Source: Pseudoflavonifractor phocaeensis | GTDB lineage: Bacteria > Bacillota > Clostridia > Oscillospirales > Oscillospiraceae | Assembly: GCF_021531815.1 (NCBI RefSeq) | Contig: NZ_JADYUM010000006.1 | Coordinates: 96,781 to 160,780 of the forward strand | Direction of reading: 5' to 3' | DNA: 64,000 bases | In this document: in pieces, positions 7,980 through 16,711 of the stretch | How the letters are laid out: every line of letters begins with the position of its first letter | How positions within the stretch are numbered: the stretch's first letter is position 1 | Position numbers and translations under genes: made by a program | The notes under the pieces: model-generated | What the model saw: the letters and a program-made list of their open reading frames with translations, nothing else | What the model was told of the DNA's origin: nothing | Database searches by the model: none

Positions 7980-9255
7980 GTTGTTGGTGTGGGTCTATTT
8001 TGTACTGTTCATTGCTCTGATTCTGTTGGAAGTCCCCATCGGAACAGCAATGGTCCTGTCGAGTCTCCTCTACATCGTACAAAACGCCCAGAGCTTTGTA
8101 ATGTTTGCGCAGAAAACAGCGACCTCCTTTTCCAGCTATTCTCTGCTTGCGGTCCCCGCCTTTGTCTTTGTAGGCTGCGCCATGAATGAGATTGGGTTCA
8201 GCGACCGCATATTCGGTTTTGCGGAAAAAGGGTTGGGTCATATCCCAGGCGGCTTGGGTCACGCCAACGTGCTGGCCAGCATGATCTTTGCAGGCATGTC
8301 CGGATCTGCCATGGCGGATGCCGGCGGCCTGGGCGCCATTGAGATCAAAGCCATGAACGACGCCGGCTATGACACCGGCTTTTCCGTGGCAATTACTGCA
8401 GCCTCTTCCGGCATCGGTCCCATCATTCCGCCCAGCATCAATCTGGTGGTCTGGGGCTTCCTGGCCAGCGTTTCCACTGTGGAGTTATTCATGGCCGGCC
8501 TGCTTCCCGGTATCCTGATGGGTCTTTGCCTGATGGCATACATCTACATCGCGGTCACACGCTTCCATGTGGCGGCTCCGCTCACCCCGCGGGCGAGCTT
8601 TAAGGAATTCCTGCATGCGTTGTGGCGCGGCTTGCCCGCCCTGGGCGCTCCCGCCATTTTGCTGGGTGGCATCAGCTCCGGTATCTTTACCTCTACGGAG
8701 ACCGGCGCCGTGGCCTGTGTCTACATCATCATTCTGGGCCTGTGCTATAAGCGTCTGACTTGGAAAAAAATGTTAAATATTCTGAAGGGCACGATGTCTA
8801 CTACGGCCATGACCATGTGGCTGTGCGCTACCGGGTCTGTGTTCAACTGGATGATCATCAACAGCGGTCTTACCACCACATTGTCCAACATGATGCTGAG
8901 TATCCCCAGTAAAGTCGCGGTGCTGCTGCTTCTGAATCTGCTGCTGCTGTTTATGGGCTGCTTTATGGGTTCTCTGCCGGTGCTCATCATGATGGCGCCC
9001 GTGTTGCTCAATGTAGCGGATGCCTTCTCCATGAGCTATATCACCATGGGTGTTATGGCGGTTTTGAATCTGACGATCGGGCTGATTACTCCGCCTATGG
9101 CCCCGGCCCTGTTTGTGGCTGCCAAGACGGCGAACGTGCCCTTTGAACAGGCTTTGAAACACGTGCTGCCTATGATCGTGCCCCTTGTAGTGGCATTGCT
9201 GATGGTGACCTTTATCCCACCGGTCACCCTGCTCCTGCCCAGTCTGATGGGCTGA
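7972..9255 (+). CDS. dctM: TRAP transporter large permease (DctM)
   Basis: 427 residues with about 12 membrane helices and DctM hallmarks: GHANVLASMIFAGMSGSAMADAGG near residue 95, and IGPIIPPSIN. Start TTG at 7972, preceded by GAGGGAGGG and overlapping the dctQ stop; no better start exists upstream. It forms the transport channel for the solute delivered by the DctP protein at 9327. Confidence 0.92.
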   Translation: MSELLVWVYFVLFIALILLEVPIGTAMVLSSLLYIVQNAQSFVMFAQKTATSFSSYSLLAVPAFVFVGCAMNEIGFSDRIFGFAEKGLGHIPGGLGHANVLASMIFAGMSGSAMADAGGLGAIEIKAMNDAGYDTGFSVAITAASSGIGPIIPPSINLVVWGFLASVSTVELFMAGLLPGILMGLCLMAYIYIAVTRFHVAAPLTPRASFKEFLHALWRGLPALGAPAILLGGISSGIFTSTETGAVACVYIIILGLCYKRLTWKKMLNILKGTMSTTAMTMWLCATGSVFNWMIINSGLTTTLSNMMLSIPSKVAVLLLLNLLLLFMGCFMGSLPVLIMMAPVLLNVADAFSMSYITMGVMAVLNLTIGLITPPMAPALFVAAKTANVPFEQALKHVLPMIVPLVVALLMVTFIPPVTLLLPSLMG

Positions 9256-9326
9256 TCCCGCTCCGAATTGGCCCGGCGCGGAGGGCCAATGAAGAAAATA
9301 GAAAAACAATGTAGGAGGAATTAAAC

Positions 9327-10397
9327 ATGAAAAAGCTAGTCTCTCTGTCTCTCGCCATTGTCATGCTGCTGACGGTTTTTGCCGGATGCAGCAAGCCTGC
9401 CGAGCAGAAACCTGCCTCTTCGGGCGCCTCGAGCAGCGCTCCCGCTTCAAGTGAACCCGCCCCCAGCACTCCTGCCCATGATGAGATCCTCATCAAGCTG
9501 GGCGCTTCCTCCGCCCCCACTGAGCCCACCGGAAAGGCTGGCCAGATGTTTACCGATCTGGTCAATGAGCGTCTGGCCGGCAGCGTGAAGGTGGAATTCT
9601 ATCCCGGCGAGCAGCTGGGCGCCGCCATGGAAGAAGTTGAAAATATGCAGGTCGACCTTCAGCAAGGCGCTATGTTCTCCTTCGACAACTACACCAGCAT
9701 TGCTAAGGACCTGAACATCATGTCCATGGCCTTCTCCTTTGACAGCATCGAGCATGTCTATGCGTTCCTGGAGTCTGACCTGGCCGACAACGCCTTCCAG
9801 ACCCTGGAGGATTCCGGAATCCACATCGTCACTTACAAGATGCAGAAGAACCCCCGCGCCATCTTCGGCAAGAAGCCTCTGGAAACTGTTGAAGATCTGA
9901 AGGGCGTGAAGTTCCGCGTGCCTAACATCGACATCTGGCAGAAGAACTTCAACACCATGGGCGCTGTTCCCACCATCGTTGCCTGGTCCGATTACACCAT
10001 GGCCATGATGCAGGGCGTTGTGGACGCCGGTGAGTGCTCCTATGAGTCCATCGTCGCTCTGGACCTGCATAAGTATGCTCCTTACATCTCTCTCGTAGAC
10101 TACGCTTACCCCCTGGAGAGCCTTGCCATCAACACCGCCACCTGGAACAAGCTGACTGCCGAGGAGCAGAAGGTGATCGAGGAGTGCGCTGCTGAGGCAG
10201 CTGAGTGGTTCACTCAGTACGTCAAGGAGCAGTGGGAAGTGGACAAGCAGACCATTATCGATGATGGCGGCACCTTCGTGGAGTTTGACAAGCAGTCCTT
10301 CATCGACGCGATGGCTCCTCTGGCCGACCAACTGGAGGCCGAAGGCTACTGGGCTACTCCCGGCCTGTATGATTCCATCCAGGCTCTGCCCCACTAA
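9327..10397 (+). CDS. dctP: TRAP transporter solute-binding lipoprotein (DctP)
   Basis: 356 residues. A lipoprotein signal peptide ends in VFAGC (Cys about 20), followed by a Ser/Ala/Pro-rich linker and a DctP domain (LGAAMEEVENMQVDLQQGAM; FRVPNIDIWQKNFNTMGA; VDAGECSYESI). In this family an Arg in the FRVP stretch binds the ligand carboxylate, which supports an acidic substrate. AGGAGGAATTAAAC precedes the ATG. A strong intercistronic hairpin follows at 10428, likely to keep this high-copy component abundant relative to the downstream enzymes. Confidence 0.93.
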   Translation: MKKLVSLSLAIVMLLTVFAGCSKPAEQKPASSGASSSAPASSEPAPSTPAHDEILIKLGASSAPTEPTGKAGQMFTDLVNERLAGSVKVEFYPGEQLGAAMEEVENMQVDLQQGAMFSFDNYTSIAKDLNIMSMAFSFDSIEHVYAFLESDLADNAFQTLEDSGIHIVTYKMQKNPRAIFGKKPLETVEDLKGVKFRVPNIDIWQKNFNTMGAVPTIVAWSDYTMAMMQGVVDAGECSYESIVALDLHKYAPYISLVDYAYPLESLAINTATWNKLTAEEQKVIEECAAEAAEWFTQYVKEQWEVDKQTIIDDGGTFVEFDKQSFIDAMAPLADQLEAEGYWATPGLYDSIQALPH

Positions 10398-10427
10398 TGA
10401 CTGTTTTCAAGCAATGTAAAGAAAATA

Positions 10428-10472
10428 CTGCATACAGATTGGATACGGTCTCCGTATCCAATCTGTATGCAG
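10428..10472 (+). repeat. Perfect 21-bp intercistronic hairpin between dctP and hyuA
   Basis: Bases 10428-10448 are perfectly complementary to 10452-10472 with a 3-nt TCT loop. No T-run follows (AGCAAAAGGAG is the hyuA ribosome site), so it is not a normal terminator. It probably protects the 3' end of dctP mRNA or attenuates read-through into hyuA. Confidence 0.8.
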
Positions 10473-10492
10473 AGCAAAAGGAGTGACAAATC

Positions 10493-12559
10493 GTGAGTTA
10501 CATGATTGGCGTGGATGTGGGAGGAACCTTTACCGACTTCTCTCTGTTTGACACCCAGACCGGCGCGCTGACCCACTATAAACGCAGTTCCACGCCTGAG
10601 GATCCCTCGAAAGCCATTATGGGCGGTATCCAAGAGATCCTGGCAGAACAACAGATTGATCCGAAGGACGTGTCTTATCTGGCTCACGGGACCACTGTGG
10701 CCACGAATGCCCTGATCGAGAAAAAGGGCGCCCGGATGGGGCTGATCACCACCGAGGGGTTCAAGGACCTGATGGAGATTGGTTGGCAGCGTCGTCCTTC
10801 GCTCTATGATCTGCGTCGTCCCAAACCGGAGAATCTGATTCCCGCTGGCATGAAGCAGGAGGTCAAAGAGCGCATCCTCCATGATGGCAGTGTGCTTACG
10901 CCTCTGGACGAGGACAGCGTGCGAAACGCCGTGCGGTATCTGAAAGCCATGGGGGCACAGACCATCGCCGTTTGTACGCTGTTTTCCTTCCTCAATCCGG
11001 CCCACGAGGATCGCATCAAAGAGATCATTGACGAAGAATATCCCGGTGTGTATGTCTCAGCGTCCCATGATCTGGTAGCGGAGTTTCGTGAATACTCCCG
11101 CATGAGCACCACAATGCTCAATGCCTACCTGGGCCCCGTCATGAAGGAGTATGTCCACAATTTTGAACGTTCTGTTCAGGAAACCGGCATACAGGTCGCT
11201 CCTTACGTCACTCAGTCCAACGGTTCTATTATTTCTATCGCGGAAACAGTGGACTGCCCCATTAAAACCGCGGTTTCCGGTCCCTCCGCCGGCGTCATCG
11301 GCGCGATTTATATCGGAAAACAGTGCGGTCTGGATAAGATCATAACCTTTGATATGGGCGGTACCAGCATTGACGTCAGCCTGATTGAAAATGGAAAGGC
11401 TCAGTTGTCCAATGATCGCACCGTCGAGGGTTATCCTGCCCGCATCCCCATGATCGATATCGTTACGGTGGGTGCCGGCGGTGGTTCCATTGCCAGGATC
11501 GACGAGGGCGGCGCCCTGAAAGTAGGTCCCCGCAGCGCCGGCGCTACTCCGGGTCCCGCTTGTTATATGCGCGGCGGCGAACTGCCCTGCGTCACGGACG
11601 CAAATATTCTTTTGGGTAAGCTGAATTCCGAGAAAATTCTGGGCGGTAAAATGGATGTGGATATTTCGCTGGCTGAGAAAGCAATCCGCACCCATATCTG
11701 TGAGAAGTCCGACCTGGATCTCCACCGGGCTGCCGCTGGCATCATTTCCGTCGTAAATTCCAACATGGTGCGCGCCATCCGGGTGGTCAGCGTGGAGCGC
11801 GGATATGATCCCCGGGAGTTTACCTTGATGGCCTTTGGAGGAGCGGGACCCCTCCACGCCTGTGAAGTGGCCCGGGACATGGGAATCCGCCAGGTCCTGA
11901 TGCCTCCGTCCCCCGGAACGCTGTGTTCCCTGGGACTGCTGATGGCTGATACCAAGTTCGATTTGAGCTGTTCCAACCTGACCCCGGCCCAACCGGATTC
12001 TTTGGAAAAGGCCCAGAAGATCTTCCAGGATCTGCTGGCCGAAGGCAATGCGCTGCTGGATAAAGAACACGTGGCGCAGGATAAACGCCAGTATACTTAT
12101 ACTGTGGATTGTCGCTATATGCGGCAGAATTATGAGATACCCATTCAAATCACAATGCCCTTTGACAAAGCGTCTATGGACAATATGATTGAGCAGTTCA
12201 ATCAGGAGCATGAGCATGCCTATGGCTACTGCAACCGGGAGATGCCGGTGCAGATGGTCAACTTCCGTATCAGTGCCATCGGTGTGATGGAGAAACCCAA
12301 TTTGGCGGCGGTGACACTGCAGCCCGACGCCAAACTGCCGCAGCCCATGGAGGTTCGCAAAGTCCTCTTTGACCGGGAGGAAGCGTTTGTTGATACGAAT
12401 GTATACCGCCGGAGTGACTTGAAAGCGGGCGTTACCATTCAGGGCCCCGCCATCCTGGAACAGATGGATTCCACATGCGTCATTCCGCCGCAGTGGCAGG
12501 CATACACCGACGCGTATCACAACATTATTGCCACGTATCAGGGGGGTGACGAGGAGTGA
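10493..12559 (+). CDS. hyuA: Hydantoinase/oxoprolinase subunit A (HyuA)
   Basis: 688 residues, the usual length. It carries an ASKHA-type N-terminal nucleotide fold (GVDVGGTFTDFSLFD), AHGTTVATNALIEKKGA, the second phosphate motif FDMGGTSIDVSLIE, and FGGAGPLHACEVARDMG. GTG start at 10493 after AAAAGGAGTG. HyuA and HyuB together make ATP-dependent hydantoinases, 5-oxoprolinases or acetone/acetophenone carboxylases, which open or carboxylate substrates with ATP hydrolysis. It overlaps hyuB by 4 nt. In an operon with a kinase and an organic-acid transporter, a lactam/imide-ring substrate or a carboxylation step is possible. Confidence 0.9.
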   Translation: MSYMIGVDVGGTFTDFSLFDTQTGALTHYKRSSTPEDPSKAIMGGIQEILAEQQIDPKDVSYLAHGTTVATNALIEKKGARMGLITTEGFKDLMEIGWQRRPSLYDLRRPKPENLIPAGMKQEVKERILHDGSVLTPLDEDSVRNAVRYLKAMGAQTIAVCTLFSFLNPAHEDRIKEIIDEEYPGVYVSASHDLVAEFREYSRMSTTMLNAYLGPVMKEYVHNFERSVQETGIQVAPYVTQSNGSIISIAETVDCPIKTAVSGPSAGVIGAIYIGKQCGLDKIITFDMGGTSIDVSLIENGKAQLSNDRTVEGYPARIPMIDIVTVGAGGGSIARIDEGGALKVGPRSAGATPGPACYMRGGELPCVTDANILLGKLNSEKILGGKMDVDISLAEKAIRTHICEKSDLDLHRAAAGIISVVNSNMVRAIRVVSVERGYDPREFTLMAFGGAGPLHACEVARDMGIRQVLMPPSPGTLCSLGLLMADTKFDLSCSNLTPAQPDSLEKAQKIFQDLLAEGNALLDKEHVAQDKRQYTYTVDCRYMRQNYEIPIQITMPFDKASMDNMIEQFNQEHEHAYGYCNREMPVQMVNFRISAIGVMEKPNLAAVTLQPDAKLPQPMEVRKVLFDREEAFVDTNVYRRSDLKAGVTIQGPAILEQMDSTCVIPPQWQAYTDAYHNIIATYQGGDEE

Positions 12560-14307
12560 ATCGGAAAACAGATGCGGTCATGCTGGAAATCGTAGGCAAT
12601 CTGCTCCTGTCCATTGCGGAAGAAATGGGCGTCGCCATTATCAAGAGCGCCTACTCGAACAACATTAAGGAACGTCGAGACATCTCCACCGCCATGTTTG
12701 ACCCGGAGGGCAACATGGTGGCCCAGGCTGAGCATGTGCCGATGCACCTGGGATCTCTGCTGGGAATTATCGGAGAAGTATTCAAAAAATTCCCCAAAGA
12801 GGAAATACACCCTGGAGACATGTTTATTGGCAACGACCCCTATAACGGGGGTGGAACACACCTCAACGATATTACCATCGCCGCGCCTATCTTTGCGCCG
12901 GACGGGCAGCTGATCGGCTGGGCCGCCAATTTGGCGCACCATAGCGATATCGGCGGTAAGGAGCCAGGGTCCACCTGCGGCGATGCCATAAACATCTTCC
13001 AAGAGGGGTTGAAGATCCCTCTGGTACGGGTGTGCAGCCAGGGAAAGACCTTAGATGATATCGTCGATTTCGTTCTGTGCAACTCCCGTATCCCCGGAGA
13101 GCGCTATGGCGACCTTCAGGCACAGATCGCGGCCAACCGCGTGGGCGCCCGCCGCCTGCTGGATGCCTATGAGCGGTATGGACAGCTGCTGGTGGATTGT
13201 ATGCACGAACTGCAAAATTACGCCGAGCGACGCCTGAGAGCCGGTATCCAGAAGCTGCCCGACGGGGAGTACAGCTTTGTGGACTACATGGATGATGCCG
13301 GTGTGGCGTCTCCCGATCCCGTGAAGATCTGTGTCAAGATCACCATCAAGGGTGACGATCTCCATGTGGACTTTGCCGGGACTCAGGGGCAGGTGGCTGG
13401 CCCCATCAACATTACCAGAAACGGTATGTTGGCCGCTGTGTTCTACTCGCTGAAAGCTCTCATCGACCCCGAGTCCCCCTCCAACGCCGGAATTTACCGT
13501 GCGTTTACAGTGGATGCCGAACCCGGGATGATCCTGAACGCCAAGAACCCCGCCGCCGTGGGTGAGCGTATTGATACTGCCATGCGGATTGCCGACGTTG
13601 TATTTGGAGCGCTGGCCCCTGCCGCCGGCCTGCGCGCCATGGCTGGCAGCAACGGAAGCTGTACTACTGCATTGTTCAGCGGCGCGGACCCCAAAGATCC
13701 GGAGCGCTACCACGTTTATATGGAAACCATTGCCGGCGGAGCTGGCGCCCATCGGGATATGGACGGTCAGAACGGCGTGCAGGTCCATATGACCAACACC
13801 TCCAATCTGCCGGTGGAAGCCTTGGAGATGGAATTCCCGCTGATCATCGTCAGAAAGTACGGTTTGCGGCCTGACAGCGGCGGACCGGGCATGTTCCGGG
13901 GCGGACAAGGAATCGAGCGGGTCTATGAGGCCGTGGAGAACAATGTAATCTATACCGGACTGGGCGATCGCCAGCGTTTTGAGCCTTGGGGACTGGAGGG
14001 CGGTCAGAACGGCGCGGGCGGCTGCTACTATCTGACCCGGGCCGGCCAGACTGAGTCGGAAAGACTGACCTCCAAATGTACCGGTCTGGTCATCAATCGA
14101 GGAGATGTGGTGTGCGTTCGTACACCGGGCGCTGGTGGCTGGGGTAACGCCAAACTCCGTGCGCCGGAAAAGGTGCTGGAAGATGTTCTGGAGAAAAAGG
14201 TCTCTGTGGAGGCTGCCGAGCGGTGTTACGGCGTGGCTCTCAAGGGAGAGGACGGCTTCTGGACGATTGATGAAGAAAAAACGAAGCAGCTGCGCATGGA
14301 GAAGTAA
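12556..14307 (+). CDS. hyuB: Hydantoinase/oxoprolinase subunit B (HyuB)
   Basis: 583 residues. It has the typical HyuB motifs ERRDISTAMFDPEGNMVAQA, GDMFIGNDPYNGGGTHLNDI and, near the C-terminus, SGGPGMFRGGQGIERVYE plus a final GAGGWGNA segment. GTG start at 12556 inside GTGA overlapping the hyuA stop, so it is translationally coupled. It is the partner of HyuA and the last gene of the operon, followed by a terminator at 14346. Members of this family carry divalent metal and work on cyclic amides or carboxylated ketones; which of these applies cannot be seen. Confidence 0.9.
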   Translation: MNRKTDAVMLEIVGNLLLSIAEEMGVAIIKSAYSNNIKERRDISTAMFDPEGNMVAQAEHVPMHLGSLLGIIGEVFKKFPKEEIHPGDMFIGNDPYNGGGTHLNDITIAAPIFAPDGQLIGWAANLAHHSDIGGKEPGSTCGDAINIFQEGLKIPLVRVCSQGKTLDDIVDFVLCNSRIPGERYGDLQAQIAANRVGARRLLDAYERYGQLLVDCMHELQNYAERRLRAGIQKLPDGEYSFVDYMDDAGVASPDPVKICVKITIKGDDLHVDFAGTQGQVAGPINITRNGMLAAVFYSLKALIDPESPSNAGIYRAFTVDAEPGMILNAKNPAAVGERIDTAMRIADVVFGALAPAAGLRAMAGSNGSCTTALFSGADPKDPERYHVYMETIAGGAGAHRDMDGQNGVQVHMTNTSNLPVEALEMEFPLIIVRKYGLRPDSGGPGMFRGGQGIERVYEAVENNVIYTGLGDRQRFEPWGLEGGQNGAGGCYYLTRAGQTESERLTSKCTGLVINRGDVVCVRTPGAGGWGNAKLRAPEKVLEDVLEKKVSVEAAERCYGVALKGEDGFWTIDEEKTKQLRMEK

Positions 14308-14345
14308 AATCTATCCAGCCTGATAAAAAATCAAAGTAAACAATG

Positions 14346-14393
14346 GCCTCCTGATGCAAGCATAAAGCTGCGTCAGGAGGCTTTGGTTTTTTG
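14346..14393 (+). terminator. Terminator of the btpA-hyuB operon
   Basis: Stem GCCTCCTGATGCA (14346-14358) pairs with TGCGTCAGGAGGC (14369-14381) through one T-G wobble, followed by TTTGGTTTTTT. Confidence 0.85.
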
Positions 14394-14435
14394 AATGGAA
14401 CGGCGCGAAAAGAGGGAAAGGACAGACAGAAAGAG

Positions 14436-15380
14436 TCAGGTCAATCTGGCACGTCGGCTGCTGAGCAATGCTACAACCCAGATGAGCGCGGCCACCACCA
14501 CGCCCACGGCGGATATGGCAAGCAGGGTGGCGGCATTTCCTCCGCCCGCCGCCAGATGGACAGCGCCGCAGGCCAGCAGAGCCAGCGGCAGAGACAGGAG
14601 GGCGCCGGCGGGCAGTCTCAGACCGCACAGGGCGCAGGACAATACCACGCCGCAGCCCAGCAGACCGCAAAATCCCAGCCGGAACACATCCCCCGTGATG
14701 GGTAGGAGCCGGACAAGAAGCTCCTGCCGCGCGGCGTCGCTGAGGGACCAGAAGTCCGGGGCGAACCGCGTCGCCAGCCCTTGGAGGGGCTGGAGGAGCA
14801 GGGGAGAGGAGAACAGTCCGGGTCCGAAGACCAGCCCCACCAGGCAGATCACCCCCGGTAAAAGCGCGGGAAGTGACACAACAGGCCTGGGCATCCTGCT
14901 GCGGACACGGCCCACCCACAGCAGCAGCGCCACCAGCCCAAGAGCCAGAGCCGCGCCTGAGAAGTCGATGCAGACATCCCGCAGCTGCCCACTGCGGCCG
15001 GGAATAAAGGTCTGATGGAACTCATCCAAAGCCGCCAGTCCGGTGCAGAAAAGGGCCGTCACAGCACCCTGGACGGCCTTGCCCTTCAGCAGCCAGGACA
15101 GGGCAAACCAGAGCAGCAGCGCCAGGACAAAGTACAAAAACATGTGAGCGGCCTTTCGCTCAAAGAAGGAGAGCACTTCAACGGCGGTGTTCCGGGTCAG
15201 GGTGTCTGCCGCCGCGAAGCTGGGGGACAGCCGGTGGAGCAGCCGCCAGAGCAGCCGGTCTGAGAGGTCGCCGGAGACGGCCGCTGTCTGGTTGGAAAAG
15301 CGCCAGATCACATGGTACCACAGCAGGGCGGGGGCCCAGGCTGCGGCTTTCAGAAAGATGGAAGGTGGAATTCGGTTCAT
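14436..15380 (-). CDS. VanZ-family membrane protein with extended C-terminal membrane region
   Basis: 314 residues from ATG 15380, chosen because CAGGAGC lies 6-7 nt upstream; an in-frame ATG at 15410 lacks such a site. The first about 165 residues show the VanZ pattern: an RKAAHMFLYFVLALLL helix and the ALDEFHQTFIPGRSGQLRD loop before another helix. VanZ proteins are linked to low-level teicoplanin resistance and to membrane/envelope functions. Unusually, about 150 further residues with four or five more hydrophobic helices follow. The gene is convergent with hyuB and stands alone. Confidence 0.8.
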   Translation of the reverse strand: MNRIPPSIFLKAAAWAPALLWYHVIWRFSNQTAAVSGDLSDRLLWRLLHRLSPSFAAADTLTRNTAVEVLSFFERKAAHMFLYFVLALLLWFALSWLLKGKAVQGAVTALFCTGLAALDEFHQTFIPGRSGQLRDVCIDFSGAALALGLVALLLWVGRVRSRMPRPVVSLPALLPGVICLVGLVFGPGLFSSPLLLQPLQGLATRFAPDFWSLSDAARQELLVRLLPITGDVFRLGFCGLLGCGVVLSCALCGLRLPAGALLSLPLALLACGAVHLAAGGGNAATLLAISAVGVVVAALIWVVALLSSRRARLT

Positions 15381-15605
15381 AACTTGCTCCTGTGACAGAT
15401 TTTGATCCAATCACATTTTACCTCGGACCCGGACAGGGCACAATGGATTTCCTGTGGTTTTTGCAAAATGGTAATAATACTGCTGTACAGTCTGCGAAAG
15501 TGATAATAGTGAAATAAGCAGCCCCCCGCACCAAATGTGAACCGCACCCCGTCAAGAGGACAAAGAAATAAATAAAATTGGAACACAGCGCTGCGGCGCT
15601 GTGGC
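15381..15605. other. Gene-free stretch with an IS3-type element end
   Basis: No gene is visible. From about 15536 the sequence TGTGAACCGCACCCC...GGACA matches IS3-family terminal inverted repeats and lies about 100 bp beyond the stop codon of the transposase remnant, as expected for the 3' end of such an element. Confidence 0.45.
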
Positions 15606-15655
15606 AACCGCGGATTCTGGAAGACAGCTATGGCTGCCATCCAGAATCTGCGGTT
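15606..15655. terminator. Extended hairpin at the transposase 3' side
   Basis: Arms 15606-15621 and 15640-15655 pair over 16 bp with one mismatch (AACCGCGGATTCTGGA type), with an inner CAGC/GCTG stem; TTGTTT follows on the plus strand. It lies directly after the transposase stop and may insulate the element. Confidence 0.55.
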
Positions 15656-15659
15656 TTGT

Positions 15660-15918
15660 TTATGCCGCAAAATACAACTCATGCTTTTCAAGCGGCGTGA
15701 GGACGCCCAGACCGCGCTGCAGTCGCCTGGTGTTGTAGTAGGTAATATAATCCTCAATCATATTCACCAGGACTTCCCGGCTGGTAAAGCGTTTGCCGTA
15801 GTAACGCTCGCGCTTCAGAATGCCCCAAAAGCCCTCCATCGGCCCATTGTCGATGCACTTGCCCACACGGGACATACTCTGGGTCATGCCTGCTCGTTCC
15901 AGCTTTGTGTGGAAAGCT
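15660..15918 (-). pseudogene. IS3-family transposase (integrase core), 3' remnant
   Basis: The minus strand encodes the C-terminal part of an IS3/IS150-type DDE transposase: AFHTKLERAGMTQSMSR, GKCIDNGPMEGFWGILK (the catalytic Glu region), NMIEDYITYYNTRRLQ and a terminal LTPLEKHELYFAA. Upstream of AFHTKL the frame switches abruptly into antisense of the deacetylase fragment, so the 5' part including OrfA and the two catalytic Asp residues is lost. An inert scar of a mobile element. Confidence 0.85.
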
Positions 15919-16143
15919 TGGATTGGAAGGACCTGTCCGCCGGAGAGATCACCAAACGGGTGACCTCCAAGGTCTGCCCCGGCTCCATTGTCCTGTTCCA
16001 CAACGCTGCCAAGCACACCCCGGAGGCGCTGCCTGGCATCATCGAATTTCTTCTTCAAGAGGGGTACACCTTCGTCCCCATCTCCCAAATGATCCTGACC
16101 GGCGAATATACCATCGACCACACCGGGCGGCAGTGCCCCGCAT
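15915..16143 (+). pseudogene. Polysaccharide deacetylase 3' fragment (second copy)
   Basis: About 76 codons reading SLDWKDLSAGEITKRV, SKVCPGSIVLFHNAAKHT, PISQMIL and DHTGRQCPA then TAA. It is near-identical in protein and clearly homologous in DNA to the 3' end of the remnant at 1724-2325 (2078 onward), differing at scattered positions, so it is a diverged paralogue or second copy and not a recent duplicate. It begins exactly where the IS3 remnant ends. Confidence 0.85.
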
Positions 16144-16262
16144 AAAGGGAGCCCCAAAGGGACAGGTTCCGCCCGCCGCACGCGCAGAAGCAAGCTTGAT
16201 CCTGTTCCCAATCAATACCGGCCTTGCCATCCGATTATTTTTTTCTGTTTGCCCCAATTCTT

Positions 16263-16291
16263 TTGCCAAAGCCCCTGTCCTATGATATAAT
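16263..16291 (+). promoter_or_regulatory. Promoter of the VOC/isomerase operon
   Basis: -35 TTGCCA (16263-16268), 17-bp spacer, -10 TATAAT (16286-16291). Confidence 0.75.
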
Positions 16292-16354
16292 CAACATTAT
16301 CACAGCAGCGAGACAGAGAAGCTGCCCAAGAAACAGAATGAAAGTGTGGATCAG

Positions 16355-16696
16355 ATGACATACCGGATCAAGCATGTGGGGATCAACAACGAAACGGACC
16401 AGCAGGCCCGTGAACTGGCCGACAAACTGTGCGACATTTTTGGGCTGGAGCGGGTCTCAGAATCGGCGGCGAGTATTTTTGCCGGGGATATTTTTGAGGT
16501 GATGAAGCATTCCCGGCGGGGGATCCACGGTCATTTGGCGCTGCAAACCGAGGACGTAGAGGCGGCCATGGCGGAGCTTGCCCAGAAAGGGATCACCTTC
16601 TACGAAGATACCATCCGCAGAGACAAGGACGGCAAGATCATCTTCGTATACCTGCAGCAGGAATTCGGCGGATTTTCCATCCATTTGACCGTTTAA
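16355..16696 (+). CDS. VOC-superfamily (glyoxalase/bleomycin-resistance fold) protein
   Basis: 113 residues from ATG 16355 (an in-frame GTG at 16346 is the alternative; neither has a strong ribosome site). The sequence MTYRIKHVGINNET starts the first beta-alpha-beta-beta-beta unit with a metal-ligand His, and HLALQTEDVEAAMAEL plus a terminal FSIHLTV match a VOC module. Such short VOC proteins act as isomerases, lyases or binding domains and often accompany KDPG-type aldolases. It is 15 bp upstream of a sugar-phosphate isomerase gene with which it forms an operon. The function cannot be pinned down. Confidence 0.75.
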   Translation: MTYRIKHVGINNETDQQARELADKLCDIFGLERVSESAASIFAGDIFEVMKHSRRGIHGHLALQTEDVEAAMAELAQKGITFYEDTIRRDKDGKIIFVYLQQEFGGFSIHLTV

Positions 16697-16711
16697 TAAG
16701 GAGAACGAACT

